A DNA stretch of 64,000 nucleotides from Azotobacter vinelandii CA (GCF_000380335.1 NC_021149.1:2904501-2968500), one strand, 5' to 3'; counted from the stretch's first letter, positions 39,619 through 49,238 are shown. Translations and numbers: made by a program. Notes: generated by a model from the sequence alone, not told the origin.

Positions 39619-41091
39619 ATGCAAATCACGACGCAACAACTCATCGCCCTGCTGCCGCTGCTCATCACCTCCGCCACCATCGTGGCGGTGATGCTCGGCA
39701 TCGCCTGGAAGCGCAACCACTCGCTGACCTTCATCCTTTCGGTGTCCGGTCTCAACCTCGCCCTGCTGTCGGTCATTCCGGCGGCCAAGGTCGCGCCGCT
39801 GGCGGTCACCCCGCTGCTGCAGATGGACAGCTTCGCCGCGTTCTACACGGCGCTGATCCTGGTCGCCACCCTGGCCTGCGTGACCCTGATCCATGCCTAC
39901 ATGGGCGACAAGAGCGGCACGCCGGGCTATCCCGGCAACCGCGAGGAAATGTACCTGCTGATCCTGCTCGCCACGGCCGGGGCGCTGGTGCTGGTCGGGG
40001 CCCAGCACCTGGCCGGGCTGTTCATCGGCCTGGAACTGCTTTCGGTACCGGTCTACGGCATGGTCGCCTATGCCTTCTTCAACCGGCGTTCGCTGGAAGC
40101 CGGCATCAAGTACATGGTGCTCTCGGCCGCGGGCTCGGCCTTCCTGCTGTTCGGCATGGCCCTGCTCTACGCCGAATCCGGCAGCCTGAGCTTCGCCAGC
40201 CTGGGCAACGCCCTGGCGCCGGACGGCGTGCAGGGCAGCCTGATACATGTCGGCATCGGCCTGATGCTGATCGGCCTGGCCTTCAAGCTGTCGCTGGTGC
40301 CCTTCCACCTGTGGACGCCGGACGTCTACGAAGGCGCGCCGGCACCGGTCTCGGCCTTCCTGGCGACCGCCAGCAAGGTCGCGGTGTTCGCCGTGCTGCT
40401 GCGCCTGTACCAGATCTCTCCGGCGACGTCCGGCGGCTGGCTGAACGACCTGCTGAGCCTGATCGCCGTCGCCTCGATCCTGCTCGGCAACCTGCTGGCG
40501 CTGCTGCAGAGCAACCTCAAGCGTCTGCTCGGCTACTCGTCCATCGCCCATTTCGGCTACCTGCTGGTGGCGCTGATCGCCAGCGAGGGCATGGCCGTGG
40601 AGGCGATCGGCGTCTACCTGGCGTCCTACGTGCTGACCAGCCTCGGCGCCTTCGGGGTGATCACCCTGATGTCCACGCCCTACAGCGGCCGCGACGCCGA
40701 CGCCCTGTACGAGTACCGCGGCCTGTTCTGGCGCCGTCCGTACCTGACCGCCGTGCTCACCACCATGATGCTGTCGCTGGCCGGCATCCCGCTGACGGCC
40801 GGCTTCATCGGCAAGTTCTACGTGATCGCCGCGGGCGTCGAGTCCGGGCTCTGGTGGCTGCTCGCGGCGCTGGTCATCGGTAGCGCCATCGGCGTCTACT
40901 ACTACCTGCGGGTGACGGTCACCCTGTACCTGGTCGAGCCGAAGTTGCAGCGTCGCGACGCTCCGCTCCGCTGGAACCTGGGCAGCGGCGGCATCATGCT
41001 GCTGCTCATCGCCCTGCTGGCCTTCGGCCTCGGCGTCTACCCGCAACCCCTGCTGGAGCTGGTGCAGCAGAGCGGCCTGCTGGTCGGCTGA
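39619..41091 (+). CDS. nuoN: NADH-quinone oxidoreductase subunit N
   Basis: Antiporter-like proton pump, last gene of the operon, 490 residues. Conserved blocks are [18 protein letters not shown] (membrane Glu), [26 protein letters not shown] and [20 protein letters not shown] chose the ATG at 39619, after GTAGAG. The frame is open upstream inside nuoM but without homology. A strong hairpin follows the stop. Confidence 0.97.
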   Translation: MQITTQQLIALLPLLITSATIVAVMLGIAWKRNHSLTFILSVSGLNLALLSVIPAAKVAPLAVTPLLQMDSFAAFYTALILVATLACVTLIHAYMGDKSGTPGYPGNREEMYLLILLATAGALVLVGAQHLAGLFIGLELLSVPVYGMVAYAFFNRRSLEAGIKYMVLSAAGSAFLLFGMALLYAESGSLSFASLGNALAPDGVQGSLIHVGIGLMLIGLAFKLSLVPFHLWTPDVYEGAPAPVSAFLATASKVAVFAVLLRLYQISPATSGGWLNDLLSLIAVASILLGNLLALLQSNLKRLLGYSSIAHFGYLLVALIASEGMAVEAIGVYLASYVLTSLGAFGVITLMSTPYSGRDADALYEYRGLFWRRPYLTAVLTTMMLSLAGIPLTAGFIGKFYVIAAGVESGLWWLLAALVIGSAIGVYYYLRVTVTLYLVEPKLQRRDAPLRWNLGSGGIMLLLIALLAFGLGVYPQPLLELVQQSGLLVG

Positions 41092-41101
41092 AGCCGGATC
41101 A

Positions 41102-41137
41102 CCGACACGGCGGAGCGACTGCGCTCCGCCGTGTCGG
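41102..41137. terminator. Strong hairpin terminator between nuoN and bqsS-like gene
   Basis: A perfect 16-bp stem (41102-41117 with 41122-41137) with an ACTG loop lies 10 bp after nuoN and between convergent genes. It lacks a long T-run but should insulate both directions. Confidence 0.8.
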
Positions 41138-41170
41138 CACACCTCAGCGGAACTCCTTTCCCCCTCCCGT

Positions 41171-42493
41171 TCACGCTTCCCTGCGCGCCGGCAACTCGAT
41201 CGTCACCCGCAATCCCCCCAGCGGCGAGTCCTGCAGCGCCAGCCTGCCCTGCCAGGCCTCGAGGATATCGCGCACTATGGCCAGGCCCAGTCCGTGCCCG
41301 GCGACCTGCTCGTCCAGACGGATGCCGCGGTTCATGGCCTCGGCACGGAATTCGGCGGCCATTCCCGGACCGTCGTCGTCGACCAGGATCGACCAGCCGC
41401 CCGGCACACCGGCGATTTCCAGTTTCACCTGCGTCCGCGCCCACTTGCAGGCGTTGTCCAGCAGGTTGCCGAGCAGCTCCAGCATATCTTCCCGGTCCCA
41501 CGGCAGGCGCACGCCTGGCGGCGCCTGCCAATCGAGCGCCAGCCCCCGGTTGTGGACCATCGCCAGGGTGGCGAACAGTCCGGGCAGTTCCGCCGCGCAA
41601 TCGAAGTGGCTGGCCGGCAACGCCTCGCCGGCCAGCCGCGCACGCCCCAGTTCCCGGGCCAGGCGCTGCTCGATCTGCGCCAGTTGCTCCTGCAGCGACG
41701 CCTGCAGTTCCGGGCAGGCAGCCAGTTCGTCCCGTGCGGCCAGACTGGTCAGCACGGCCAGCGGCGTCTTCAGGGCGTGGCCGAGATTGCCGACCGCATG
41801 CCGCGACCGCTGCAGCGTGTTCTCGGTCTGGCGCAGCAGGTGGTTGATCTGTGCCACCAATGGCTCCAGCTCGACGGGAACCCCGCTGTCCAGTTGCTGG
41901 CGAAGCCCCTGCTGCAACTGCTCGACCTGGCGGCGTACCTCTTCGAGCGGTTTCAGGGCCCGGCGCACCGTGAGTCGCTGCAGCAGCACCACCAGAACCA
42001 GCACGCCCAGCCCCAGCAGGCAACCGAGCCCCTGCACGCGCCGGTAGGCCTGCAGGATCGGCGTATAGTCGGAAGCCACGCTGATCGAAATGTCCTGGCC
42101 GAAACGCCGGTAGTCGGCACGGTAGAGAAGCAGACGCTGCCCGTTCGGACCGTCGACCAGCCCGTCCTGCAGGCCCGTGCCGGGCGAAACCGCCAGGGCA
42201 TGGTCCCAGAGGGAGCGCGAACGCCAGCTCTCGTCAGCCAGGTCGATACGGAAATAATGGCCGGAATAGGGACGCTGGTAGACGCCCGGCAGGCGCGGCT
42301 CATCCAGCTGGATGCCCTGCTGTCCACGGACCAGACCGGTCAGCAGGGCTTCCGCCTGCTCGCGCAGATCGTCCTGCAGGTAGCGGCGCAGCCCCGCATC
42401 GAGCATCCAGAGCGTGCTTTGCGCCAGCAGAAGCCCGGCGCCCAGCAGGACACCGATCAGCCCCAGCCCCAGCCGGCGCTGGATCGATCTCAA
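41171..42493 (-). CDS. bqsS: Sensor histidine kinase, BqsS-like
   Basis: The 440-residue two-component kinase has a membrane segment at about 8-28, a periplasmic domain (about 30-152), a second membrane segment (155-173) and a HAMP-like linker. A HisKA box [12 protein letters not shown] (H239) follows, then an ATPase domain ([26 protein letters not shown]). The periplasmic domain contains R44-E45-Q-A-E48, an RExxE motif like the one implicated in Fe(II) sensing by Pseudomonas aeruginosa BqsS. The start is a TTG overlapping the regulator stop (TTGA). The BqsS identity rests on this motif and the PepSY/regulator neighbours; PhoQ- or PmrB-like is the alternative. Confidence 0.7.
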   Translation of the reverse strand: MRSIQRRLGLGLIGVLLGAGLLLAQSTLWMLDAGLRRYLQDDLREQAEALLTGLVRGQQGIQLDEPRLPGVYQRPYSGHYFRIDLADESWRSRSLWDHALAVSPGTGLQDGLVDGPNGQRLLLYRADYRRFGQDISISVASDYTPILQAYRRVQGLGCLLGLGVLVLVVLLQRLTVRRALKPLEEVRRQVEQLQQGLRQQLDSGVPVELEPLVAQINHLLRQTENTLQRSRHAVGNLGHALKTPLAVLTSLAARDELAACPELQASLQEQLAQIEQRLARELGRARLAGEALPASHFDCAAELPGLFATLAMVHNRGLALDWQAPPGVRLPWDREDMLELLGNLLDNACKWARTQVKLEIAGVPGGWSILVDDDGPGMAAEFRAEAMNRGIRLDEQVAGHGLGLAIVRDILEAWQGRLALQDSPLGGLRVTIELPARREA

Positions 42494-43155
42494 TGCACAC
42501 CGGCGAAGCGGTAGCCCTGGCCTCGGCGGGTTTCGATCACTGTCCGGCCGAGCTTGCCGCGCAGGCGGTTGATGTGCACCTCGATGACGTTGGAGTCGCG
42601 CTCGGTTTCGCCGTCGTAGAGATGCTCGGCGAGTTGCCCCTTGGAGAGCAACTGGCCCGGGTGCAGCATCAGGTAGCGCAGCAGGCGGAACTCGGCGGCG
42701 GTGAGCTCGATATCCTCCGTACCGCAGCGAACCACCTGACGGGCTTCATCGAGCTGCAGTCCCCCCGCTTCCAACTGAGGCTGATTGGCCAGCCCGTGGG
42801 CCCGGCGCAGCAGCGCCTGGATGCGCAGTTGCAGTTCCTCGGGATGGAAGGGCTTGCACAGATAGTCGTCGGCCCCCGCCTTCAGCCCCTCGATGCGTTC
42901 CGCCCAGGAAGCGCGGGCGGTGAGCACCAGTACCGGTGTGGCCAGTCCCTGGGCGCGCCACTCGCGCAACACCTCCAGCCCCGGCTTACCGGGCAGTCCC
43001 AGATCGAGAATCATCAGATCGTAAGGCTCGCAGGCCCCCTGGCGGGCGGCATCGCGCCCATCGGCCAACCAATCGACGGCATAGCCCTGGCGCTGCAGGC
43101 TGGCCACCAGCTCATCGGCCAGGCTGACCGAGTCTTCCACCAACAGCAGACGCAT
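42490..43155 (-). CDS. bqsR: OmpR-family response regulator, BqsR-like
   Basis: The 221-residue regulator has a receiver domain with acidic pocket E7-D8, phospho-acceptor D51 ([10 protein letters not shown]) and K100-region KPFHPEE. Its winged-helix DNA-binding domain ends in [19 protein letters not shown] and RRGQGYRF. It lies between the PepSY gene and the kinase with overlapping stops and starts on both sides, so the three genes form a coupled operon. The order PepSY-regulator-kinase next to nuo parallels the Pseudomonas bqs region as I remember it. Confidence 0.75.
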   Translation of the reverse strand: MRLLLVEDSVSLADELVASLQRQGYAVDWLADGRDAARQGACEPYDLMILDLGLPGKPGLEVLREWRAQGLATPVLVLTARASWAERIEGLKAGADDYLCKPFHPEELQLRIQALLRRAHGLANQPQLEAGGLQLDEARQVVRCGTEDIELTAAEFRLLRYLMLHPGQLLSKGQLAEHLYDGETERDSNVIEVHINRLRGKLGRTVIETRRGQGYRFAGVH

Positions 43156-43475
43156 CAGTCGTCTTCCTCGTCCTTTAGGATGCGGCCGTCGCGGGCATCC
43201 AGTTCCAACTCGCGCACGACCCCGCCGGTCGTGAGCAGTTCCACCTCATAAACGTAGGCGCCGTGCTCTTCCTCCAGTTCGGCCTCGAGCAGACTGGCGC
43301 CCGGGTAACGGTCCAGGGCACTGCGGACCAGTTGTTCGAGCGGCAGGATGACGCCCTCCTGACGCAGACGCAGGGCCTGGTCCTGATCCAGGTCCCGCGC
43401 ATCCGCGCTCAACAGGCAGAAGGCGGCGAGCAGGGCTGCCCCCCAGGCTCCGAAGCGGGCACACGCGCGCATCAT
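43155..43475 (-). CDS. Exported PepSY-domain protein
   Basis: The roughly 106-residue product has a signal peptide ([26 protein letters not shown]) and a single PepSY domain: [19 protein letters not shown], then [23 protein letters not shown] and [17 protein letters not shown]. PepSY proteins often accompany metal-responsive two-component systems as periplasmic modulators. The start is uncertain. An ATG at 43490 has its AGG directly adjacent. The ATG at 43475 has no Shine-Dalgarno of its own, but overlaps the stop of a mini-ORF with a strong one, so I prefer it. The stop overlaps the regulator start. Confidence 0.75.
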   Translation of the reverse strand: MMRACARFGAWGAALLAAFCLLSADARDLDQDQALRLRQEGVILPLEQLVRSALDRYPGASLLEAELEEEHGAYVYEVELLTTGGVVRELELDARDGRILKDEEDD

Positions 43476-43519
43476 TGGCCGAAGGCGCATCCTGCGGACG
43501 GGACGATGAAAGCAAGCAT
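43472..43519 (-). CDS. Candidate 15-residue leader ORF coupled to the PepSY gene
   Basis: [15 protein letters not shown] is preceded by GAGGG at an 8-base spacing, the best ribosome-binding site in this stretch. Its TGA overlaps the PepSY ATG (ATGA, 43472-43475). Both facts suggest translational coupling, and perhaps sensing of translation. It is too short for composition-based support, so this is a hypothesis. Confidence 0.4.
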   Translation of the reverse strand: MLAFIVPSAGCAFGQ

Positions 43520-43749
43520 GGAAGAATCCCTCGAAAAACGTGGTGGACAGAGAGGCTGGCAGGAACCGCCGTCCCCCGAGGCCCCTCTTCGACCAGTCTG
43601 GGGCCAGTGCCTTAATACAGGCTGAACGGCGACTTCCGGTCGTTCCCGGTGGAACCATAAGCCGGCTCAGGGGTTAAAATCCACCCCGCGCGCCTGCGGG
43701 ACGCGCCCGAAGCGGGAAGCGTCCAACTCACCCATCAAGGCACTGTTCA

Positions 43750-44106
43750 GTGGAATTATTCAAAGAATTCGTATTCGAAGCGGCTCACCGCCTCCCCCGG
43801 GTTCCGGCCGGACACAAATGTGGCCGGCTGCACGGCCACTCCTTCCGCGTGGCCATCTATATCGAGGGCGAGGTCGATCCCCACACCGGCTGGATTCGCG
43901 ACTTTTCCGAGATCAAGGAGATCTTCAAGCCGATCTACGAACGGCTGGACCATCACTACCTGAACGAGATCGAAGGTCTGGAGAACCCGACCAGCGAGAT
44001 TCTCGCCAAATGGATCTGGCGACAGCTCAAACCTCTGCTGCCCGAGCTTTCCCGGGTGCGCATCCACGAAACCTGCACCAGCGGCTGCGAGTACCGCGGC
44101 GACTGA
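43750..44106 (+). CDS. queD: 6-carboxy-5,6,7,8-tetrahydropterin synthase (QueD/PTPS)
   Basis: Zn enzyme converting 7,8-dihydroneopterin triphosphate to carboxytetrahydropterin in queuosine synthesis. The 118-residue product has zinc ligands H13, H28 and H30 ([16 protein letters not shown]), catalytic C24, the LDHHYLN segment and [10 protein letters not shown] at the C terminus. The start is a GTG at 43750 with AAGG upstream. It abuts the convergent transglycosylase gene with no spare bases. No preQ1 riboswitch was recognised upstream. Confidence 0.93.
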   Translation: MELFKEFVFEAAHRLPRVPAGHKCGRLHGHSFRVAIYIEGEVDPHTGWIRDFSEIKEIFKPIYERLDHHYLNEIEGLENPTSEILAKWIWRQLKPLLPELSRVRIHETCTSGCEYRGD

Positions 44107-44712
44107 TCAGCCGCCGCTTTGCAGGCGGCGGTAGTGTTCGAGCACCTTCGGCACGTAGCGCCGGGTTTCGGCGAAGGGCGGGATGGCGCCGCCGCTACCG
44201 ATGACCGCCCCGGGACCGGCATTGTAGGCGGCCACGGCCAGGCCGAGATCCTGATCGAACATATCCAGCAGGCGCTTCAGGTAGCGGGCGCCGCCATGGA
44301 TATTGGCGGCCGGGTCCCAGACATCGACCACCCCCAGTTCGCGGGCGGTATCCGGCATCAACTGCATCAGACCGGCCGCCCCCTTCGGCGAAACGGCACG
44401 CGGATCGTAGTTGGACTCGGCGCGGATCAGCGCATGCAACAGCGCTTCGGGCAAGCCGTGCTCGGCAGCCGCGGCGGCCACCAGCGCGGCATAGGGCAGC
44501 GCAGCGGCCAGCGTATCGCGCTTCGGTGCGGCGGCCGCGGACACGGGCGGTGGCTCGCGGCGCAGGCGCACGCTCTTGCGCTCCCGGCGATGGACATTGG
44601 TGAGGACGATGCTGCCGTCCGCCGCCACCTCCCTGTAGATATCGCCATATGCCGGCATCGCCGACGCCAGCACGGCGCCCATGCCGAACACGATCGCAGT
44701 CACCCGTCCCAT
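44107..44712 (-). CDS. Lytic transglycosylase (SLT domain, DUF4124-like N terminus)
   Basis: Periplasmic peptidoglycan-cleaving enzyme. The 201-residue product has a signal peptide (MGRVTAIVFGMGAVLASAMPAYG) and a short DIYREVAADGSIVLTNV segment typical of DUF4124. Its SLT domain has catalytic E99 (IRAESNYDPRAVSPKGAAGLMQLMP), then AAYNAGPGAV. I chose the ATG at 44712 because AGAGGG precedes it; the frame is open further upstream without a signal sequence. It lies divergent from gspG, and small transglycosylases of this kind often accompany envelope-spanning machines. Confidence 0.9.
   Translation of the reverse strand: MGRVTAIVFGMGAVLASAMPAYGDIYREVAADGSIVLTNVHRRERKSVRLRREPPPVSAAAAPKRDTLAAALPYAALVAAAAAEHGLPEALLHALIRAESNYDPRAVSPKGAAGLMQLMPDTARELGVVDVWDPAANIHGGARYLKRLLDMFDQDLGLAVAAYNAGPGAVIGSGGAIPPFAETRRYVPKVLEHYRRLQSGG
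44111..44131. terminator. Possible shared hairpin at the queD/transglycosylase junction
   Basis: CCGCCGC and GCGGCGG (7 bp, loop TTTGCAG) lie inside the last codons of the transglycosylase gene, four bases past the queD stop. It could slow transcription in both directions, but there is no T-run. Confidence 0.35.
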
Positions 44713-45063
44713 GCATCCCTCTCCCGATGGCATGCGCCTTCGGCAGCCGAGCAAGAATCGTGCAGCGCTCGAAAGAGCGCGCTCGCTTCCGGCGCAGTGG
44801 GCCTCACCGCGGCCCGAAGATGCCGTGGAGTGCGCCCACAGCGGGGAAAGGTGGGTGAAAACCCCCAATTCCCCGCTGGGCCGAAGCGCGCGCCCGCGAA
44901 ATACGGCTCCTGGCGCCTGGCCTGAAGATTGCTGACCCCACGGCGCGCTCCGGCGTTTATCGCCTGCCGGCGGCAGTGCCCGAGACCCTCGGTGCGGAAG
45001 CGCCCGGTACCGGGCGCTGTCACGGCATGGCTCCTTCCGTCAGCGGAACCCGAGGTCAGCCAG
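44713..45063. other. Divergent transglycosylase/gspG intergenic region
   Basis: This 351-bp region lies between two divergent genes. I see no credible gene. Its one distinct element is a 16-bp perfect palindrome CGCCCGGTACCGGGCG at 45001-45016, 47 bp before gspG, possibly an operator or a hairpin in the gspG leader. Confidence 0.5.
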
Positions 45064-45507
45064 ATGAAACGGAAACGGATGCATACCCTCGCCCAGGCTC
45101 GCCGCAGTCCGGGCTTCACTCTGCTGGAACTGCTGGTCGTGCTGGTCGTGCTCGGCCTGCTGGCCGGCATCGTCGGCCCCAAATACTTCAACCAGCTCGG
45201 TCGCTCGGAAACCAAGGTCGCCCGCGCGCAGATCGAGGGTCTGAGCAAGGCGCTGGACATCTACCGTGTGGAAACCGGCCACTACCCCAGCACCGAGCAG
45301 GGCCTCAATGCCCTGGCTGCGGCGCCCAGCGACGAACCGCGCTGGTCCGGCCCCTATCTGCAAAAAGGCGTGCCGCTGGACCCCTGGGGCCGCGCCTACG
45401 TCTACCGCTCGCCGGGTGAAAACGGTGACTACGACCTGCTGACCTTCGGCAAGGACGGTCAGCCCGGCGGCGAAGGCGAGAACGCGGAAATCACCAGTTG
45501 GCAGTGA
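45064..45507 (+). CDS. gspG: Type II secretion major pseudopilin GspG
   Basis: The 147-residue pseudopilin has a short basic leader and the prepilin-peptidase site G17-F18 (SPGFTLLELLVVLVVLGLL) with the conserved Glu at +5. It continues into GspG hallmarks: NQLGRSETKVARAQIEGLSKAL, YRVETGHYPSTEQGLNAL and DPWGRAYVYRSPG, ending in the calcium-loop region. It lies 12 bp before gspF. No other secretion gene is visible within the window, so it may be an orphan or serve a system encoded elsewhere. Confidence 0.93.
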   Translation: MKRKRMHTLAQARRSPGFTLLELLVVLVVLGLLAGIVGPKYFNQLGRSETKVARAQIEGLSKALDIYRVETGHYPSTEQGLNALAAAPSDEPRWSGPYLQKGVPLDPWGRAYVYRSPGENGDYDLLTFGKDGQPGGEGENAEITSWQ

Positions 45508-45519
45508 CGGGACCCGGAC

Positions 45520-46710
45520 ATGCGCTTTCAGATCAAAGGCATGCGCAACGCCGCGGAAGTGGTATCGCTGGTCCTCGAGGCAGCGGGCCCGGACGACGCC
45601 CGGCGCCTCGCCGAACACCAGGGCCTGAAGGTGCTCAGCCTGCGCGCCGAAAGGCGTTGGTCGCCGCTCCGCTGGCGGCGCCGCGAGGCCTTCCCGCTGG
45701 TGTTGTTCAGCCAGGAACTGACCACCCTGCTGAACGCCGGCCTGGCGCTGATCGACGCCCTCGAAAGCCTTGCCGAGAAGGAGTCCGACGCCCAGGCGCG
45801 CAAGATCCTCGCCGATCTGGTGCGCCTGCTCTACGAGGGCAAGTCCCTCTCTCAGGCGCTGGGCGAATTCCCCGCGGTCTTTCCGCCCCTCTACGTGGCG
45901 CTGGTGCAGTCCAGCGAGAAGACCGGCGCGGTCGGCGATGCCCTGGGCCGCTATGTCGCCTACCGCACGCGCATGGACGAAGTGCGCCAGAAGATCGTCA
46001 GCGCCTCGGTCTATCCGCTCCTGCTGCTGGTGGTCGGCAACGGGGTACTGCTGTTTCTGATCGGCTACGTGGTGCCGCGCTTCAGTCTGGTCTTCGAGGG
46101 GCTGGGCTCCAACCTGCCATGGCTGTCCCGGGTGCTGCTGAGCGTCGGGCAGTTCATCCATACCCATCAGGAGGCGCTGCTCGGCAGCCTGCTGCCGAGC
46201 CTGGTCCTCCTTGCCCTCCTGCTGCGCCAGGAGCGGGTTCGCAGGGCCCTCGGCCGGCAGGTAGAGAAGGTTCCGACCATCCGCGAGCGCCTGTTCATCT
46301 ACGAGATGGCGCGCTTCTACCGCTCCCTGGGCATCCTGCTGCAGGGCGGTATCCCCATCCTCACCGCCCTGGGCATGGTCCGCGGCCTGCTCGGCCCGGG
46401 CTCGCGCACCCGCCTGGACCGGGCCGCCGAACTCATCCGCGAGGGCCACGCCCTGTCCCGCTCGCTGGAAGAGAACCGCCTGGCGACACCAGTTTCCCTG
46501 CGCATGCTGCGTGCCGGCGAGCAGGCCGGCAATCTCGGCGTCATGATGGAACGCACCGCGGACTTCTACGACGAGGAGACCGGACGCTGGATCGACTGGT
46601 TCGTGCGGCTGTTCGAGCCGCTGCTGATGACCTTCATCGGCCTGATCATCGGGGTGATCGTGGTCCTGATGTACATGCCGATCTTCGAACTGGCATCGAG
46701 CATCCAGTAG
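45520..46710 (+). CDS. gspF: Type II secretion inner-membrane platform protein GspF
   Basis: The 396-residue inner-membrane protein has two repeated T2SSF domains. The first is FSQELTTLLNAGLALIDALE to ALVQSSEKTG. The second is MARFYRSLGILLQGGIPILTAL to LRAGEQAGNLGVMMERTADFY. Three membrane segments lie at about 165-190, 220-237 and 365-390. It would contact the GspE ATPase and GspL/M, but no gspE is nearby. It runs convergent to the GGDEF-EAL gene, with 23 bp between stops. Confidence 0.93.
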   Translation: MRFQIKGMRNAAEVVSLVLEAAGPDDARRLAEHQGLKVLSLRAERRWSPLRWRRREAFPLVLFSQELTTLLNAGLALIDALESLAEKESDAQARKILADLVRLLYEGKSLSQALGEFPAVFPPLYVALVQSSEKTGAVGDALGRYVAYRTRMDEVRQKIVSASVYPLLLLVVGNGVLLFLIGYVVPRFSLVFEGLGSNLPWLSRVLLSVGQFIHTHQEALLGSLLPSLVLLALLLRQERVRRALGRQVEKVPTIRERLFIYEMARFYRSLGILLQGGIPILTALGMVRGLLGPGSRTRLDRAAELIREGHALSRSLEENRLATPVSLRMLRAGEQAGNLGVMMERTADFYDEETGRWIDWFVRLFEPLLMTFIGLIIGVIVVLMYMPIFELASSIQ

Positions 46711-46733
46711 TTCCGCGACGAGCGGACGGGATG

Positions 46734-49238
46734 TCACCAGGGGCTTGTGGAGAACTCGAGCAGCGCAGGCAGGAACTCCGAGGCCGGCAACGGCTTGCAG
46801 AACAGGTAGCCCTGCCCCGAATCGCAGCCCAGCGCTTCCAGCAACTGGCGCTGTTCTTCGGTCTCGATGCCCTCGGCGATGGTCTGCATGTCCAGATCCT
46901 TGGCCAGGCCGATGATGGCCTGGACGATGCTCCGGTCGCTACCAGCGGACGAAATGGCCTGGATGAAGGAACGGTCGATTTTCAGCTTGTGTACCCGCAG
47001 CTTCTTCAGATAGCTGAGCGACGAATAGCCGGTGCCGAAGTCGTCGATGGAAAGCTTCACGCCCCGGGAGCGCAGGCTGCGCACGATGTCGACGACCTGC
47101 TCGGGATCGTCCATCGCCACGCTTTCGGTCAGCTCCAGTTCGAGCGCCCATGGCGGCAACTGGCTTTCGGCGAGCGCCGTGTCGATCTTTTCCAGCAGGG
47201 CCGTATCGCGGAACTGCGCCATGGAGATGTTGACCGCGATGCTCATGTCCCCGGGCAAACCCGCATCCAGCCAATGCCTCATCTGCTGCGTGGCCCTGCG
47301 CAGGACCAGATCGCCTATCTTGATGATCTGACCGGTGATCTCGGCGATGGGGATGAACTCGGCGGGACTGATGAACCCCAGTTCGGGATGGCGCCACCTC
47401 ACCAGAGCCTCGGCGCCTTCCAGCTTTCTTCCCGTTATGTCGAACTGCGGCTGGTAATAGACATCCAGTTGCCCCCATTGGACCGCTTCGCGCAGCGCTC
47501 CCTCCAGCAGCAGGGATCTGGCCGCGCACGCCTGCATTTCCTCCGAGAAGAACGCATAGTGGCTGCGGCGCTCCTGCTTGGCCCGATACATGGCGATGTC
47601 GGCATGGCTGGACAGGGTTTCGAGATCCCGCCCATCCTGGGGAAACATGCAGATGCCCATCGACGCGGAAACGTGCAGCGTATATTGCCCCACTTGAATG
47701 GGCACTTCGACGGACCTCTTGATGCACTCGGTCATTTGTTCGGCCGTGCGCACGTCCGCCTCGGGAAGCAGGAACATGAACTCGTCGCCTCCCTGGCGGG
47801 ACACCATGTCCCTCGGGCGCAGGACCTTTTCCAGGCGGGCGGCGAGTTCGACCAGCAGGGCATCGCCGACCTTATGACCCAGCGAATCGTTGACGTTCTT
47901 GAAGTTGTCGAGGTCCATGAAGATCAACGCCAGAGGCTGCCGTTGCTTCTCGCAGCGCGTGGCCTCGACATCGAAGCAGGTATTGAACAGCGTTCGGTTC
48001 GGAAGCCCGGTGAGCGCATCGAAGTGCGCCATCTGCTCGATCTTGGACTGATTCCTGGCCTGTTCCGTCACGTCCCGGATCAGGATGACGAAATGACTGC
48101 TCCTATCGGACCTCTGCGCGAGCAACGAAGCCGAAACATCGAAAACCAGCTCCTCCGCCCCCTTGCCGGTCCGGAACCGCAGCCCCGTGCCCTGTCCCCC
48201 GCTCTCCGCCGCCCGCATCGCCCCGGTCAGACAGTCCATGGCCTGGGAGGGGAGCCGATCCTGAAGATAATCCCCGGCCTTCGGCTTCTTCTCTCCGAAC
48301 AGCTTTCCATCCGTCGGAACGTGGGCACTGAGGAGCAGGCCATCGAGGCGAGCCTCGAGAATGATATCCGGCAACGCCCCCATGAGAACTTCGACATGCT
48401 GCCTCGAATCCTCAAGAAACTTGTAAGGGGCGAGAATGGATTCGACAAAGATAGCCCTGTACAAGACCAAGTAGGCAATTATCTTGTAGATATGGCCGAA
48501 GATGTTATAGGCATCCGTGACATCGCTATATATCGTGAAAAAGAACTCCCCCATCATCATGACCAGCAGGGAGCAGATCAGCAGGCCTTTCTCGAGCCCC
48601 ATATCCCTGCGTCTTCGTACCGACAGCAAGACTATGCTGGCGGCATGGATGGCGATGATGGAGAACTCGACTCCCCGCTTGAACTCCGTCAGGCCGACGC
48701 CCTCCTGATAAGTCCTCGGAAGTATCTCCGGAAACAGAAGCAGGACCAGATGGATCGATACCATGGCGCACAGGGTGACAAGAAGGACTCTCCATCTGTC
48801 CGGGTCGATCGCGGCGGAGCGGCCGGAAACCTCCAGCCGCCAGGGCAGGCAGGCGATGATCAGGACGCCCAGCGCCGTCAGACAACGTGCCAGCAGCCAG
48901 AAACCGATCGCCTTCTCCGGGGAGTTCGGACCGAGAAAATCGGGCATCCCCGAGTAGGACAACATGTGCGAAAAGTCGGAAATCGCCACACCCAGAAAGG
49001 TGCAGGAGACCATCAGGATGACGCGGTTCCCATGCATCCTGAAAGTGTGCCAGCCAACGGCGAAGATCAGCACGCTCACCACGATGGAAGCGGTTTCCAC
49101 CATCTGGTGCAGCGTCAGAAAATACTTTACCGGCGGCAGCGAACCGCCGAATAGACAAATCAGACCCCAGACAGCCAGCAGCAGCGACATTCCCGACCAG
49201 CGCTTGCCCAAAGCGTTGTTTTTCTTGTTTTTCCGCAT
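46734..49238 (-). CDS. MASE3-GGDEF-EAL membrane protein (cyclic-di-GMP turnover)
   Basis: The roughly 834-residue product has an N-terminal domain of about seven membrane segments, with the MASE3-like block FSHMLSYSGMPDFLGPN. A PAS-like linker (about 265-395) leads to a GGDEF domain with intact RQGGDEF. The EAL domain keeps GAEALVRW, NISMAQF, LELTESVAM, DDFGTGYSSLSYL, KIDRSFIQ and EGIETEEQ. Both catalytic motifs look intact, so it could synthesise and degrade cyclic-di-GMP; which dominates cannot be read. Start uncertain: ATG at 49238, or GTG codons up to 49253. Confidence 0.88.
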   Translation of the reverse strand: MRKNKKNNALGKRWSGMSLLLAVWGLICLFGGSLPPVKYFLTLHQMVETASIVVSVLIFAVGWHTFRMHGNRVILMVSCTFLGVAISDFSHMLSYSGMPDFLGPNSPEKAIGFWLLARCLTALGVLIIACLPWRLEVSGRSAAIDPDRWRVLLVTLCAMVSIHLVLLLFPEILPRTYQEGVGLTEFKRGVEFSIIAIHAASIVLLSVRRRRDMGLEKGLLICSLLVMMMGEFFFTIYSDVTDAYNIFGHIYKIIAYLVLYRAIFVESILAPYKFLEDSRQHVEVLMGALPDIILEARLDGLLLSAHVPTDGKLFGEKKPKAGDYLQDRLPSQAMDCLTGAMRAAESGGQGTGLRFRTGKGAEELVFDVSASLLAQRSDRSSHFVILIRDVTEQARNQSKIEQMAHFDALTGLPNRTLFNTCFDVEATRCEKQRQPLALIFMDLDNFKNVNDSLGHKVGDALLVELAARLEKVLRPRDMVSRQGGDEFMFLLPEADVRTAEQMTECIKRSVEVPIQVGQYTLHVSASMGICMFPQDGRDLETLSSHADIAMYRAKQERRSHYAFFSEEMQACAARSLLLEGALREAVQWGQLDVYYQPQFDITGRKLEGAEALVRWRHPELGFISPAEFIPIAEITGQIIKIGDLVLRRATQQMRHWLDAGLPGDMSIAVNISMAQFRDTALLEKIDTALAESQLPPWALELELTESVAMDDPEQVVDIVRSLRSRGVKLSIDDFGTGYSSLSYLKKLRVHKLKIDRSFIQAISSAGSDRSIVQAIIGLAKDLDMQTIAEGIETEEQRQLLEALGCDSGQGYLFCKPLPASEFLPALLEFSTSPW

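Noticed and set aside
43620-43750. Possible preQ1 riboswitch before queD
   Set aside because: I found no pseudoknot-like pattern or conserved preQ1 core in the leader.
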